DNA from: Phycisphaerae bacterium | Lineage (GTDB): Bacteria > Planctomycetota > Phycisphaerae > Sedimentisphaerales > Anaerobacaceae | Assembly: GCA_012744475.1 (NCBI GenBank) | Contig: JAAYBV010000028.1 | Location: forward strand, 1 to 46,172 | Direction of reading: 5' to 3' | DNA: 46,172 bases | Part shown: in pieces, positions 15,406 through 24,202 of the stretch | Numbering within the stretch: position 1 is the first letter of the stretch | How the letters are laid out: each line of letters starts with the position of its first letter | Notes under the pieces: model-generated | What the model was told of the DNA's origin: nothing | Database searches by the model: none | Seen by the model: only the letters and a program-made list of their open reading frames with translations | Translations under genes and position numbers: made by a program

Positions 15406-17157
15406 TCAATGCATCGTGTCGCGGATAATCGAATACGCGGCAAAACCGACGCCCATCAGACCTTCGCCCACGATGAAGCCGGCCGCGACAGGGATTCCGA
15501 CCTCTTCGCTGAAACGCAGTCCCTTTCGCCAGTCGATCAGGATGCGCAGCAGCATGCCGACCGTGTAGGTCAGGACGATATTGAACGGCAGATAGAAGCC
15601 GAGACCGACCTGGATACTGAGTCCGCCGACGCCCGTGGCGCCGAGCAGGACCCCCAAGATGGTGCCGGCGCCGTATTTCGCATAGGGGACGTCCCCGCCG
15701 AGAATCCCTTTGATCACGCCGGCCAGCGCCGTCGCCTGGGGGGCAGGCAGCCGCTCGCTCCCGAGGACGTAGGCTCGGTCGAGAGCGTAGATGAGGCCGA
15801 CAATGACGATCGGTCCCAGCCAAGTGGCGAGGAATTGGCCGATTTGCTGTCTTCGCGGCAGAGCTCCGACGAGGTAGCCGGTCTTCAGATCGAGCATCAG
15901 ATCGGTTGCCTGCGCCATGGCGCAACTCATTGCGGCGCCGACCATAACACATGCGACGATGGCACCGCTTTCGCCGAGGTCCCGGACAATCAGGACTAGG
16001 ATGGTCACGCCGATCAGGGTCATGCCGCTCATGGGCGACCAGTTGGTTCGGCCGATGCACTCCGAGAGGATCACGCCGGCCAGCCAGATCCACACCGTCC
16101 CGACCAAAGCCATGATGACGCCGCGAAGGAGTCCCATCCCCTGCACAGAGTACACCGCCACAACGGACAGCACCAACACGGCCGCCGCGACGCCGAAGTA
16201 CAGAAGACGGATCGGCATCTCGTCGCTCGATAGACGCGACTTCGCTCGGGCGGCATCCTGCATGCTCCGTATTGCGCTGACCACCAAAGGCAAGGCCAGG
16301 ACGATCCCCGTCATGGCGCCCCCGACGAGCATGCCGATCCCCACGGGCCGGAAGAGATGCAGACGCATGTACTCCGGGATCGCGGTATACGGTTCCTTGA
16401 CCTGATCGGGCGAGGGCAGCAGGCCCATGAGGGACAGGATTGGCCCCAGAATCCAATAGCAGACGAACCCGCCGATGACAAAGGCGACGCCGCCTCTGCC
16501 GGCGATGAAGCCCACGCCGATGGTGAGAAGCGAGACGAACCAGATGCCGTTCATATACGGCGGCATTCGCAGGAACGAGCCTATTTGCAGGTCCTCCACC
16601 CCGCTGAGGTGACTGGCCAGACTCACGGCGGCGCTCAGCCCGATGCCGGCCAAAAGGAGAATCGCCTTGTGTGCACTGGCGCCGGGAGATTTCAAGACAG
16701 TCGCCACGGCGATGCCGCCGGGAAAGGCCAGTCGCTCGAAATCGATCATCTGCTTGCGGAGAGGAATGACAAACGCCACGCCCAGAAAGCCGCCTGCCAT
16801 GCAGCCGAGGACCATCAGGAGGGGGTTGAAATCGGTCTGCTTGAGGATGAAAAGGGCCGGAATGGTGAACATCATGCCGGCGGACGCCGCGTTGACGCTG
16901 CTGGCGATCGTCTGGTTGATGTTGTTCTCAATGATGCTCTTGCGGTGCAGGATACCTCGCAAGATGCCAAAGCCCAGAATGGCGGCCAACTCGGAGCCCT
17001 CGTGGGAGAAGCCCAGAATCAGGGCGGCATAGCCGAGGCTGATGGTGATGAGGATGCCGATGCCATAGCCGAGCAACAAGGCAGTCCAAGTGAACTCCGG
17101 GTATGACCCCCGGCGAACGAGCTTCTCTTTTGAGGCAGGTTCTATGGCCAAAAGCAT
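15406..17157 (-). CDS. OPT family oligopeptide (or metal-chelate) transporter
   Basis: The 583-aa product is almost entirely membrane helices (about 14-16). It carries OPT family hallmarks: an N-terminal GSYPEFTWTALLLGYGIGIL, NNINQTIASSVNAASAGM, PLRKQMIDFERLAFPGGIA and a repeat-like second half with MVGAAMSCAMAQATDLMLDL and KTGYLVGALPRRQQIGQFL. Bacterial OPT proteins import small peptides or iron chelates by proton symport; the substrate is not deducible here. The ATG at 17157 was chosen because any earlier in-frame start would run into the tRNA-Ser gene 20 bp upstream. A TTG two codons inside has a better spaced TAAGGA and may be the true start. Confidence 0.9.
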   Translation of the reverse strand: MLLAIEPASKEKLVRRGSYPEFTWTALLLGYGIGILITISLGYAALILGFSHEGSELAAILGFGILRGILHRKSIIENNINQTIASSVNAASAGMMFTIPALFILKQTDFNPLLMVLGCMAGGFLGVAFVIPLRKQMIDFERLAFPGGIAVATVLKSPGASAHKAILLLAGIGLSAAVSLASHLSGVEDLQIGSFLRMPPYMNGIWFVSLLTIGVGFIAGRGGVAFVIGGFVCYWILGPILSLMGLLPSPDQVKEPYTAIPEYMRLHLFRPVGIGMLVGGAMTGIVLALPLVVSAIRSMQDAARAKSRLSSDEMPIRLLYFGVAAAVLVLSVVAVYSVQGMGLLRGVIMALVGTVWIWLAGVILSECIGRTNWSPMSGMTLIGVTILVLIVRDLGESGAIVACVMVGAAMSCAMAQATDLMLDLKTGYLVGALPRRQQIGQFLATWLGPIVIVGLIYALDRAYVLGSERLPAPQATALAGVIKGILGGDVPYAKYGAGTILGVLLGATGVGGLSIQVGLGFYLPFNIVLTYTVGMLLRILIDWRKGLRFSEEVGIPVAAGFIVGEGLMGVGFAAYSIIRDTMH

Positions 17158-17177
17158 CCTTAGCAAAAAGACAAAAA

Positions 17178-17264
17178 CGGAGAGCGTGGGATTCGAACCC
17201 ACGGTAGGGCAAGCCCTACACGGCCTTTCCAAGACCGCTCCTTAAGCCACTCGGACAGCTCTCC
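17178..17264 (-). tRNA. tRNA-Ser (anticodon GGA)
   Basis: The 87-nt minus-strand sequence folds as a class II tRNA. The acceptor is GGAGAGC/GCUCUCC with G73, the anticodon loop UUGGAAA gives GGA, the long variable arm is GUAGGGCUUGCCCUAC, and the T arm is GUGGG-UUCGAAU-CCCAC. CCA is not encoded. Conceptual translation of this stretch produces a false N-terminal extension of the transporter downstream. Confidence 0.97.
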
Positions 17265-17295
17265 GGCAGTTTCCCATCTGCGCAGCAGCAGCCTG

Positions 17296-17323
17296 ATTCT
17301 ACGCGAAAGCGGCCTCAAGACAA
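17296..17323 (-). promoter_or_regulatory. Likely promoter of tRNA-Ser
   Basis: On the minus strand TTGTCT (17318-17323) and TAGAAT (17296-17301) are 16 bp apart. The expected start lies about 25 bp before the tRNA 5' end at 17264. The transporter genes downstream of the tRNA may also be read from it. Confidence 0.6.
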
Positions 17324-17409
17324 GTCGAAATGCCAAAAACCTACCCGGATGCCCGCCTGCGGGCTGTGCGAATTTCACGGCAAGGCCCAGTTCCAGCATA
17401 GAGCGCCAT

Positions 17410-17504
17410 GTGTGGCAGCGGCAAACGGAGCATGGCGGAGTTTGCCGATGGCTTCGACTGCATGCGGATCACCATCGGCAAGCCTGCGCTTGCCGCTGCC
17501 ACAC
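17410..17504. repeat. Palindromic TGGCAGC-type element, copy A (nested inverted repeat)
   Basis: The element is bounded by a perfect 15-bp inverted repeat, GTGTGGCAGCGGCAA (17410-17424) and its complement (17490-17504). Inside is a second perfect 10-bp inverted repeat, TTGCCGATGG (17442-17451) and CCATCGGCAA (17472-17481). The same architecture recurs at 33568-33719 and 40380-40511, so this is a dispersed non-coding family resembling a MITE or a REP-type element. It lies in the 345-bp gene-free stretch between tRNA-Ser and the second ECF sigma gene; nothing else is seen there. Confidence 0.8.
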
Positions 17505-17609
17505 GCATGCCCGGGGTGTTTCCCCCCCGCCTACGGGGCCGGCGGTGGACTTTTTGGGGCAATCCTCGCAGAATGATGAACCGCGGCGCCTGGGGCGGGG
17601 ACTGGATAT

Positions 17610-18155
17610 GTGAACATGCGTGATGCGACCGGACAACTCGTCGACGAGCTGCTGGTGATGGAGGCCCAGACCGGCAACGCCAGGGCCTTCGAGGCGCTGG
17701 TCAGCCGCTGGCAGAAGCGGCTCTGGCAGTACGCCCGTCGTCTGACGGGCAGTCCCGAAGCCGCGTGGGACGTCACGCAGGAAAGCTGGCTGGGCGTGGT
17801 GCGCGGGATTCGCAAGCTGAACGACCCGGCGCGGCTGCGACCCTGGCTCTATCGCATTGTGACGAACAAAGCCAACGACTGGATTCGGTCTGCGGCCGAG
17901 GCTCGAACGCCGCCGGCGGTGGTTTGTCCGACGTCGGCGGACGGGCCGATCGACGTGGATGTCTCGGCCGATCTGCAACGCATCCTGCGGCAGTTGCCGG
18001 CCCGCAGCCGGGTGGTGCTGACGCTGTACTACCTCGAAGGGCTTGGCCTGGCCGAGGTCGCCGCGGTGCTGAATGTCCCGGCCGGGACCGTCAAGTCGCG
18101 ACTGTATCACGCCAGAAACGAGTTCAAGGAGATTTGGCAACAGTCCGCAGGATAG
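17610..18155 (+). CDS. ECF-type RNA polymerase sigma factor
   Basis: The 181-aa product shows region 2 (AFEALVSRWQKRLWQYARRL, then AWDVTQESWLGVVRGIRKL and RPWLYRIVTNKANDWIRS) and region 4 (LPARSRVVLTLYYLEGLGLA, EVAAVLNVPAGTVKSRLYHA). The GTG at 17610 has GGGGCGGGG about 10 bp upstream; an ATG two codons later is equally possible. A small membrane protein gene follows after 18 bp and is likely to modulate it, although it has no HxxxCxxC anti-sigma motif. Confidence 0.92.
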   Translation: MNMRDATGQLVDELLVMEAQTGNARAFEALVSRWQKRLWQYARRLTGSPEAAWDVTQESWLGVVRGIRKLNDPARLRPWLYRIVTNKANDWIRSAAEARTPPAVVCPTSADGPIDVDVSADLQRILRQLPARSRVVLTLYYLEGLGLAEVAAVLNVPAGTVKSRLYHARNEFKEIWQQSAG

Positions 18156-18173
18156 CCTGCAAGGAGAACCACC

Positions 18174-18545
18174 ATGAACGACGAGCAGATCAGAAAGATC
18201 ATCGACGGACCGCAGGACTACGAAGACTCGAAGGAGGACAGCCTTTGCTCGATGCTCAGCGACTTCTACAGCCGCAAGATGCTCTCGACCGCGATTCTGG
18301 TCTGGGTCTGGGGCATCGCCTTCATGGCCGGCGCCGTCTACAGTGCGGTCAAGTTCTTCGACGCCGACCAGACCAGGGACCAGATCCTATATGCGGCCCT
18401 CTTTATCTGCCTCGTGCAGTTTGTCGGCCTGATGAAGGTCTTCGCCTGGCAGATGATCGCGAGGAACAGCGTCAAACGCGAAGTCAAGCGCCTCGAACTC
18501 CGCATCGCGGAACTGTCCGCATCGCTGGGTGCCGGCCGTTCGTAG
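18174..18545 (+). CDS. Small two-helix membrane protein paired with the ECF sigma factor (DUF6768-like)
   Basis: The 123-aa product has a hydrophilic N-terminus (about 35 residues), two membrane helices (LSTAILVWVWGIAFMAGAVY and ILYAALFICLVQFVGLMKVF) and a C-terminal amphipathic helix, VKREVKRLELRIAELSASL, that could form a coiled coil. AAGGAG precedes the ATG. The arrangement directly behind an ECF sigma gene resembles planctomycete DUF6768 proteins, from memory; I could not confirm the family. The likely role, by position only, is control of the sigma factor at the inner membrane. Confidence 0.75.
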   Translation: MNDEQIRKIIDGPQDYEDSKEDSLCSMLSDFYSRKMLSTAILVWVWGIAFMAGAVYSAVKFFDADQTRDQILYAALFICLVQFVGLMKVFAWQMIARNSVKREVKRLELRIAELSASLGAGRS

Positions 18546-18569
18546 GGGCGAACAACTACTCGCCCCCAC
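18542..18569. repeat. GTAGGGGCGA palindrome, copy 1, between convergent genes
   Basis: GGGGCGA-acaactac-TCGCCCC forms a 7-bp stem that overlaps the stop of the upstream gene and lies before the stop of the convergent deacetylase gene. It belongs to the family also seen at 31245-31264, 31905-31924, 33817, 33886 and 35005. Here it could act as a two-way transcription stop, although no U-run follows. Confidence 0.6.
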
Positions 18570-18573
18570 GCTT

Positions 18574-20052
18574 CTAATCCAGCTTGCGCAGGACGGGGGG
18601 TTTGATCGTCCAGGCCTGGAGCTTGGCGACCTCCATCATGTGCGGGGCGCGGAAGCCTTCGGGGAAGACCACCCATCCCCACAGGCCGGGCGAATCGTCG
18701 GCGACGTACTTCCTGGCTGCCAGCTCGCCGCGACGCAATGCAACATTGCCCGACAGGCCGCCGGACGCCACCACGTTTGCCAGCGTCACGGCGAAGTCTT
18801 CGGGACGCACCGGCTCGCCCGCCACCCAGATCACGGAAGGCATTTGCCCGGTCTGCTGCACGATATCGAGCAATTCCTGCGACGCCTCTTGAATTGCAGC
18901 CGAGGAATACGTGCCCTCCGTAACGAATCGCTGCGGTGCAGAGGCCGGACCATAGACGAATTCCAGCGTGACTTCGCCGGTTCCGGAATCATCGTCGGCT
19001 TTGGCGACCGTCTGGGCTAAGGCCAGCAGGCCTTCGCCCGCCGAGGCGATCTTCCCATCGAGATCGACATAGGAAAGCTCTTTCCGGAAGGCCTCCGCGA
19101 TCATTTGAACATCGCGTCGCGTCAGCGGGCGGGAGTAGACCCGGTCGGGATATAGCGACGGGATCTCCCGCGCGGTCACGAGGCGCGTCTGGGCGTGGCG
19201 GATGATGTGGTCGAGGAACGCCTCGAACGCGTCGAAGGCCTGTTTCTGTTCCTGCGGCGATTTCATGGGGGGCCGCTTCCACTGCGAGCGGGGCGGATTG
19301 GCGCCGCGGGCAAAGTTGACGCCGTCCCAGAACTGCGTATGGACGAACTCGCACGGGTGGTAGTAGATACTGATGATGCCGCCGCCTTCGTCGAGCAGCT
19401 TCTTGTGGACGCGGTCGAACTTCTCGCAGGCCTGCCGGACCTCTTGGTCGGTCCAGCCGGTCCGTATGACGGCGTCGCCGAGCCTCAGGATGTTCAGGAC
19501 GCCGCAATACCAGAAGGGCCGGTTGTCCACGTTGACGTGGGAGGTCTCGTCGAGATAGAGCGGGATGTCAAATGCGCGCAGCGCCGCATAACTCTGCGGC
19601 GTCCACGACCCTCCCGGCTGCCCATAGCAGGAAGCGTTGACGCCGAAGACCTTCCGCAGCGTCCGGAGTCCTGCCCCCTCTCGCCGCGTGAACTCCGAGA
19701 CCCCTTCCTGCCAGGTCAGGTCCCGGCAGTATTCCGACGGCGTCGGGTGTACGCTGTGGTACGTGGAATGGTAGGCGATGTCGTTCTTCGCCAGTGCCGC
19801 GATCACGTCGTCCCGGCCTCGCTCCTCCAGGACCCGGGCCTTCTCGCCGACGATCTTGAACGTGGCCTGGACGTTGCGGGCCGCGAACATCTCCGCCAGC
19901 CGCATCGCCGCATCGTCGGCCTCCGGCAGGATGAAGTCCTCCGTGTCGAACCAGAAGGTGACGTACACCGGCAACGCCGCCGCCACGGGACCCGTCAGGA
20001 AGGCAAACAGGATCAACGACAACGCCACTACGCGCGACCAGAACCACCTCAT
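18574..20052 (-). CDS. Secreted polysaccharide deacetylase-family protein
   Basis: The 492-aa product has a signal peptide (VVALSLILFAFLTGPVAAA) followed by a NodB-like domain at about 28-290. YVTFWFDTED gives motif 1 (metal Asp39) and HSTYH (His95, His99) exactly fits motif 2 HSxxH. YGQPGGSWTPQSY and IISIYYHPCEFVH fill the later motifs. The remaining 200 residues are a separate region I do not recognise. Such enzymes remove acetyl groups from GlcNAc polymers or other glycans. The ATG at 20052 was chosen because GAGGAG lies 7-12 bp upstream, whereas an in-frame TTG at 20067 includes that ribosome-binding site. Confidence 0.85.
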   Translation of the reverse strand: MRWFWSRVVALSLILFAFLTGPVAAALPVYVTFWFDTEDFILPEADDAAMRLAEMFAARNVQATFKIVGEKARVLEERGRDDVIAALAKNDIAYHSTYHSVHPTPSEYCRDLTWQEGVSEFTRREGAGLRTLRKVFGVNASCYGQPGGSWTPQSYAALRAFDIPLYLDETSHVNVDNRPFWYCGVLNILRLGDAVIRTGWTDQEVRQACEKFDRVHKKLLDEGGGIISIYYHPCEFVHTQFWDGVNFARGANPPRSQWKRPPMKSPQEQKQAFDAFEAFLDHIIRHAQTRLVTAREIPSLYPDRVYSRPLTRRDVQMIAEAFRKELSYVDLDGKIASAGEGLLALAQTVAKADDDSGTGEVTLEFVYGPASAPQRFVTEGTYSSAAIQEASQELLDIVQQTGQMPSVIWVAGEPVRPEDFAVTLANVVASGGLSGNVALRRGELAARKYVADDSPGLWGWVVFPEGFRAPHMMEVAKLQAWTIKPPVLRKLD

Positions 20053-20120
20053 TCTCCAACTCCTCAAGCCAAATACTCATTCGGTCAGCCAAAAGCTATC
20101 CACCCAGAGCGCCTGCCCTG

Positions 20121-20522
20121 TCAGACCTCCTGAGGATACATGAACTCCGGGATGCGACGAACCTTCCGTTCCGCGTCGAGGCAGGCTAGAACGCTGGAAC
20201 CCTCCGTCAGCAGCAGGCCGCTGTCGCGCCGCAGGAGCCGGTAGGTGTGCTCGACCTTGACGGCCGCAACGCGGGAACAGGTCGTCTCCAGCAGCAGGGC
20301 CTCGTCGTAGAACGCGGGCCGGCGGTATTTTATGCGCAGCTCGGCCACAACGAAGAAGATCCCGGCCTCTTCCAGGTCCCTGTAGGCGACCCCGTTGGCG
20401 CGGAGCAGTTCGGTCCGGCCCATCTCGAACCAGATGGGGAAAACGCTGTGGTGGACCACGCCCCCCCGGTCGGTCTCCGCGTAGCGGGGCACGATGGGGA
20501 TCGTGTGGCTCGACAGGGCCAT
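20121..20522 (-). CDS. Acyl-CoA thioester hydrolase, YbgC/4HBT hotdog family
   Basis: The 133-aa product is a single hotdog domain. It carries the family signature RYAETDRGGVVHHSVFPIWF with the catalytic Asp, followed by EMGRTELLRANG, FFVVAELRIKYRRPAFYDE and a VEHTYRLLRRDSG strand. The family hydrolyses short-chain or hydroxybenzoyl-CoA thioesters in the cytoplasm. Several in-frame ATGs exist; 20522 puts the signature about 12 residues from the start, as usual in the family, and has AAGGAA 11 bp upstream. It lies 68 bp upstream of the deacetylase on the same strand, so the two may share a transcript. Confidence 0.88.
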   Translation of the reverse strand: MALSSHTIPIVPRYAETDRGGVVHHSVFPIWFEMGRTELLRANGVAYRDLEEAGIFFVVAELRIKYRRPAFYDEALLLETTCSRVAAVKVEHTYRLLRRDSGLLLTEGSSVLACLDAERKVRRIPEFMYPQEV

Positions 20523-20830
20523 ATGCCTGGGCATTTCCTTTTCCATCGCCGCATAGGATACCACGAAAGCCGGTCCGTTCAAGCGGCTGCCACCCAAACG
20601 CTTCCATGGCTCAGGAATGCCGACGCCGTGAAATCTGTACGGAAACGACGAAAATTCCCACGAAATTTCTCTTTACCGGATGCGCAGCAAAGGGTATATT
20701 CTCAGTAGTGAAGCACCAGGATGTGCCCTCAAGCCCCTGCGTGTTATCTCGCTTTTCCTCTCCCTCCGCCGCGCAGGGGCTTCTTTGAATCTCATGCCTT
20801 TGTGGTGCTGCGCGCTGGCGGAACCAGTCT
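20523..20830. other. Gene-free stretch with a long-loop inverted repeat
   Basis: An 11-bp perfect inverted repeat, AAGCCCCTGCG (20731-20741) and CGCAGGGGCTT (20772-20782), with a 30-nt loop lies 50 bp beyond the transporter stop. It may end the GH2-sulfatase-transporter operon, but no U-run is present. A half-site of the TGGCAGC family, GGCTGCCACCC, occurs at 20585-20595. No coding region is supported. Confidence 0.45.
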
Positions 20831-22225
20831 TCAGGATTGCATCCACCGGCGCTCGATCTGTTCCAGCGTCCTGCCCTTCGTTTCGGGCACAAAAGCGCGG
20901 ACGAAGAAGAACAGCACGATACAGAAGGCGCCGTAGAGCCAGAAAGGGAAACCCCGATGGAAGGTGGCGACCAGCCAGGGGTTCTGGTCCATCATCGGGA
21001 AGGTCTGCGAGACGAGGTAGTTGGCGATCCAGAGGCAGACCGTGGCGATGGCCATGGCCCGGCCGCGAATTCGCGTGGGGAAGATCTCCGAGAGGATTAC
21101 CCACGTGACCGGACCGACGCTCAGGGCGAAGCAGGCGATGTAGCCGAGGATGAACAACAGCATCCAAAGCCCGGTCGCCTGCCGATAGGCGGCCAGGCCC
21201 ATTGCCATCAGGCACAGGCCCATCCCCGCCGAGCCGATCAGCATCAGAGGTTTGCGACCCAGTTTATCCACGGTCCAGATGGCGATCACGGTGAACGTCA
21301 GGTTCACTACGCCGACGACGACCGTTTGCAGCAGCGCCGCATCGGTCGCCGAGCCCATCTTCTTGAAGATCTCGGTGCCGAAGTAGAGAAAGACGTTGAT
21401 CCCCGTGACCTGCTGGAGCACCGCCAGGACGATCCCGATCACGAGAATGATCCTCATGCCCGGCTGGAGCAGTTGTCTGAGGGAACCGCTCTCATGCCTC
21501 ACGGTCTCCTTGATTTCCGCCAGTTCCGCCTGGGCATAGGCGGAGCCGTCCACCCGGCCGAGGATGTGCAGGGCCTCGGCGGTGCGGCCCTGCTTGGTGA
21601 GCCACCGCGGGCTTTCCGGGACCACCAGCGACAAGATCAGCAGTCCGAAGGCCGGCAGCGATTCGGAGCCGAACATCCACCGCCAGCCGAGCCGCTCGTT
21701 CCACGCGGCGTCGCCCTGGAGAGCGATGAAGTAGTTCACGAAGTAGACGACCAGAAACCCGCTGACGATGGCGAACTGGTTGATGGACACCATCCGTCCC
21801 CGCATGCGGGCCGGACTGATCTCGGCGATGTACATCGGCGAGATCATTGAGGCCGCCCCGACGCCAAGACCGCCGAGAATCCGATAGAGGATGAACGCCG
21901 TGAGCGTGCGCGGGATGGCCGTGCCGACCGCGGACACGAAGAAGAAGACCGCCGAGACGATCAGGGCCTTCTTGCGCCCGAAGCGGTCGCTGAAAGGCCC
22001 CGCGCCCATCGCGCCAAGCGCGCAGCCCAGCAATGCGCAGCCCATCGCCCAGCCCTGCTGGACGTCGTTGAGGCCGAAGTGCGCGGTCAGCGGCCCGATC
22101 GCCCCGTTGATGACCCCCGTGTCGTAGCCGAACAGAAGCCCGCCCAGGGCGGCGACGATACAGACCAGGAAGACGTAGGATGTGCTGCCCGTTTGCGGGA
22201 TGGCCGGGTCAAGGTCTTGGCTCAT
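20831..22225 (-). CDS. Sugar porter, major facilitator superfamily (XylE/GLUT type)
   Basis: The 464-aa product has 12 membrane helices and the sugar-porter signatures: GGLLFGYDTGVINGAIG in helix 1, DRFGRKK after helix 2, PESPRWL at the end of the first half, QQVTGINVFLYFG in helix 7, DKLGRKP after helix 8 and the PETKGRTLEQIE C-terminal motif. It should carry a monosaccharide with a proton across the inner membrane. GGGAG precedes the ATG. It is the last gene of a three-gene operon (22 bp behind the sulfatase) and probably imports the sugar released by the sulfatase and GH2. Confidence 0.93.
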   Translation of the reverse strand: MSQDLDPAIPQTGSTSYVFLVCIVAALGGLLFGYDTGVINGAIGPLTAHFGLNDVQQGWAMGCALLGCALGAMGAGPFSDRFGRKKALIVSAVFFFVSAVGTAIPRTLTAFILYRILGGLGVGAASMISPMYIAEISPARMRGRMVSINQFAIVSGFLVVYFVNYFIALQGDAAWNERLGWRWMFGSESLPAFGLLILSLVVPESPRWLTKQGRTAEALHILGRVDGSAYAQAELAEIKETVRHESGSLRQLLQPGMRIILVIGIVLAVLQQVTGINVFLYFGTEIFKKMGSATDAALLQTVVVGVVNLTFTVIAIWTVDKLGRKPLMLIGSAGMGLCLMAMGLAAYRQATGLWMLLFILGYIACFALSVGPVTWVILSEIFPTRIRGRAMAIATVCLWIANYLVSQTFPMMDQNPWLVATFHRGFPFWLYGAFCIVLFFFVRAFVPETKGRTLEQIERRWMQS

Positions 22226-22247
22226 GGGTCGCAGGACTCCCTTTCCG

Positions 22248-24188
<1,941 letters not shown>

Positions 24189-24202
24189 GATATCATCCTC
24201 AT

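Noticed and set aside
17158-17232. In-frame upstream extension of the OPT transporter to 17232
   Set aside because: The extension is a translation of the tRNA-Ser 3' half; the true start must lie after the tRNA (17157 or the TTG two codons inside).
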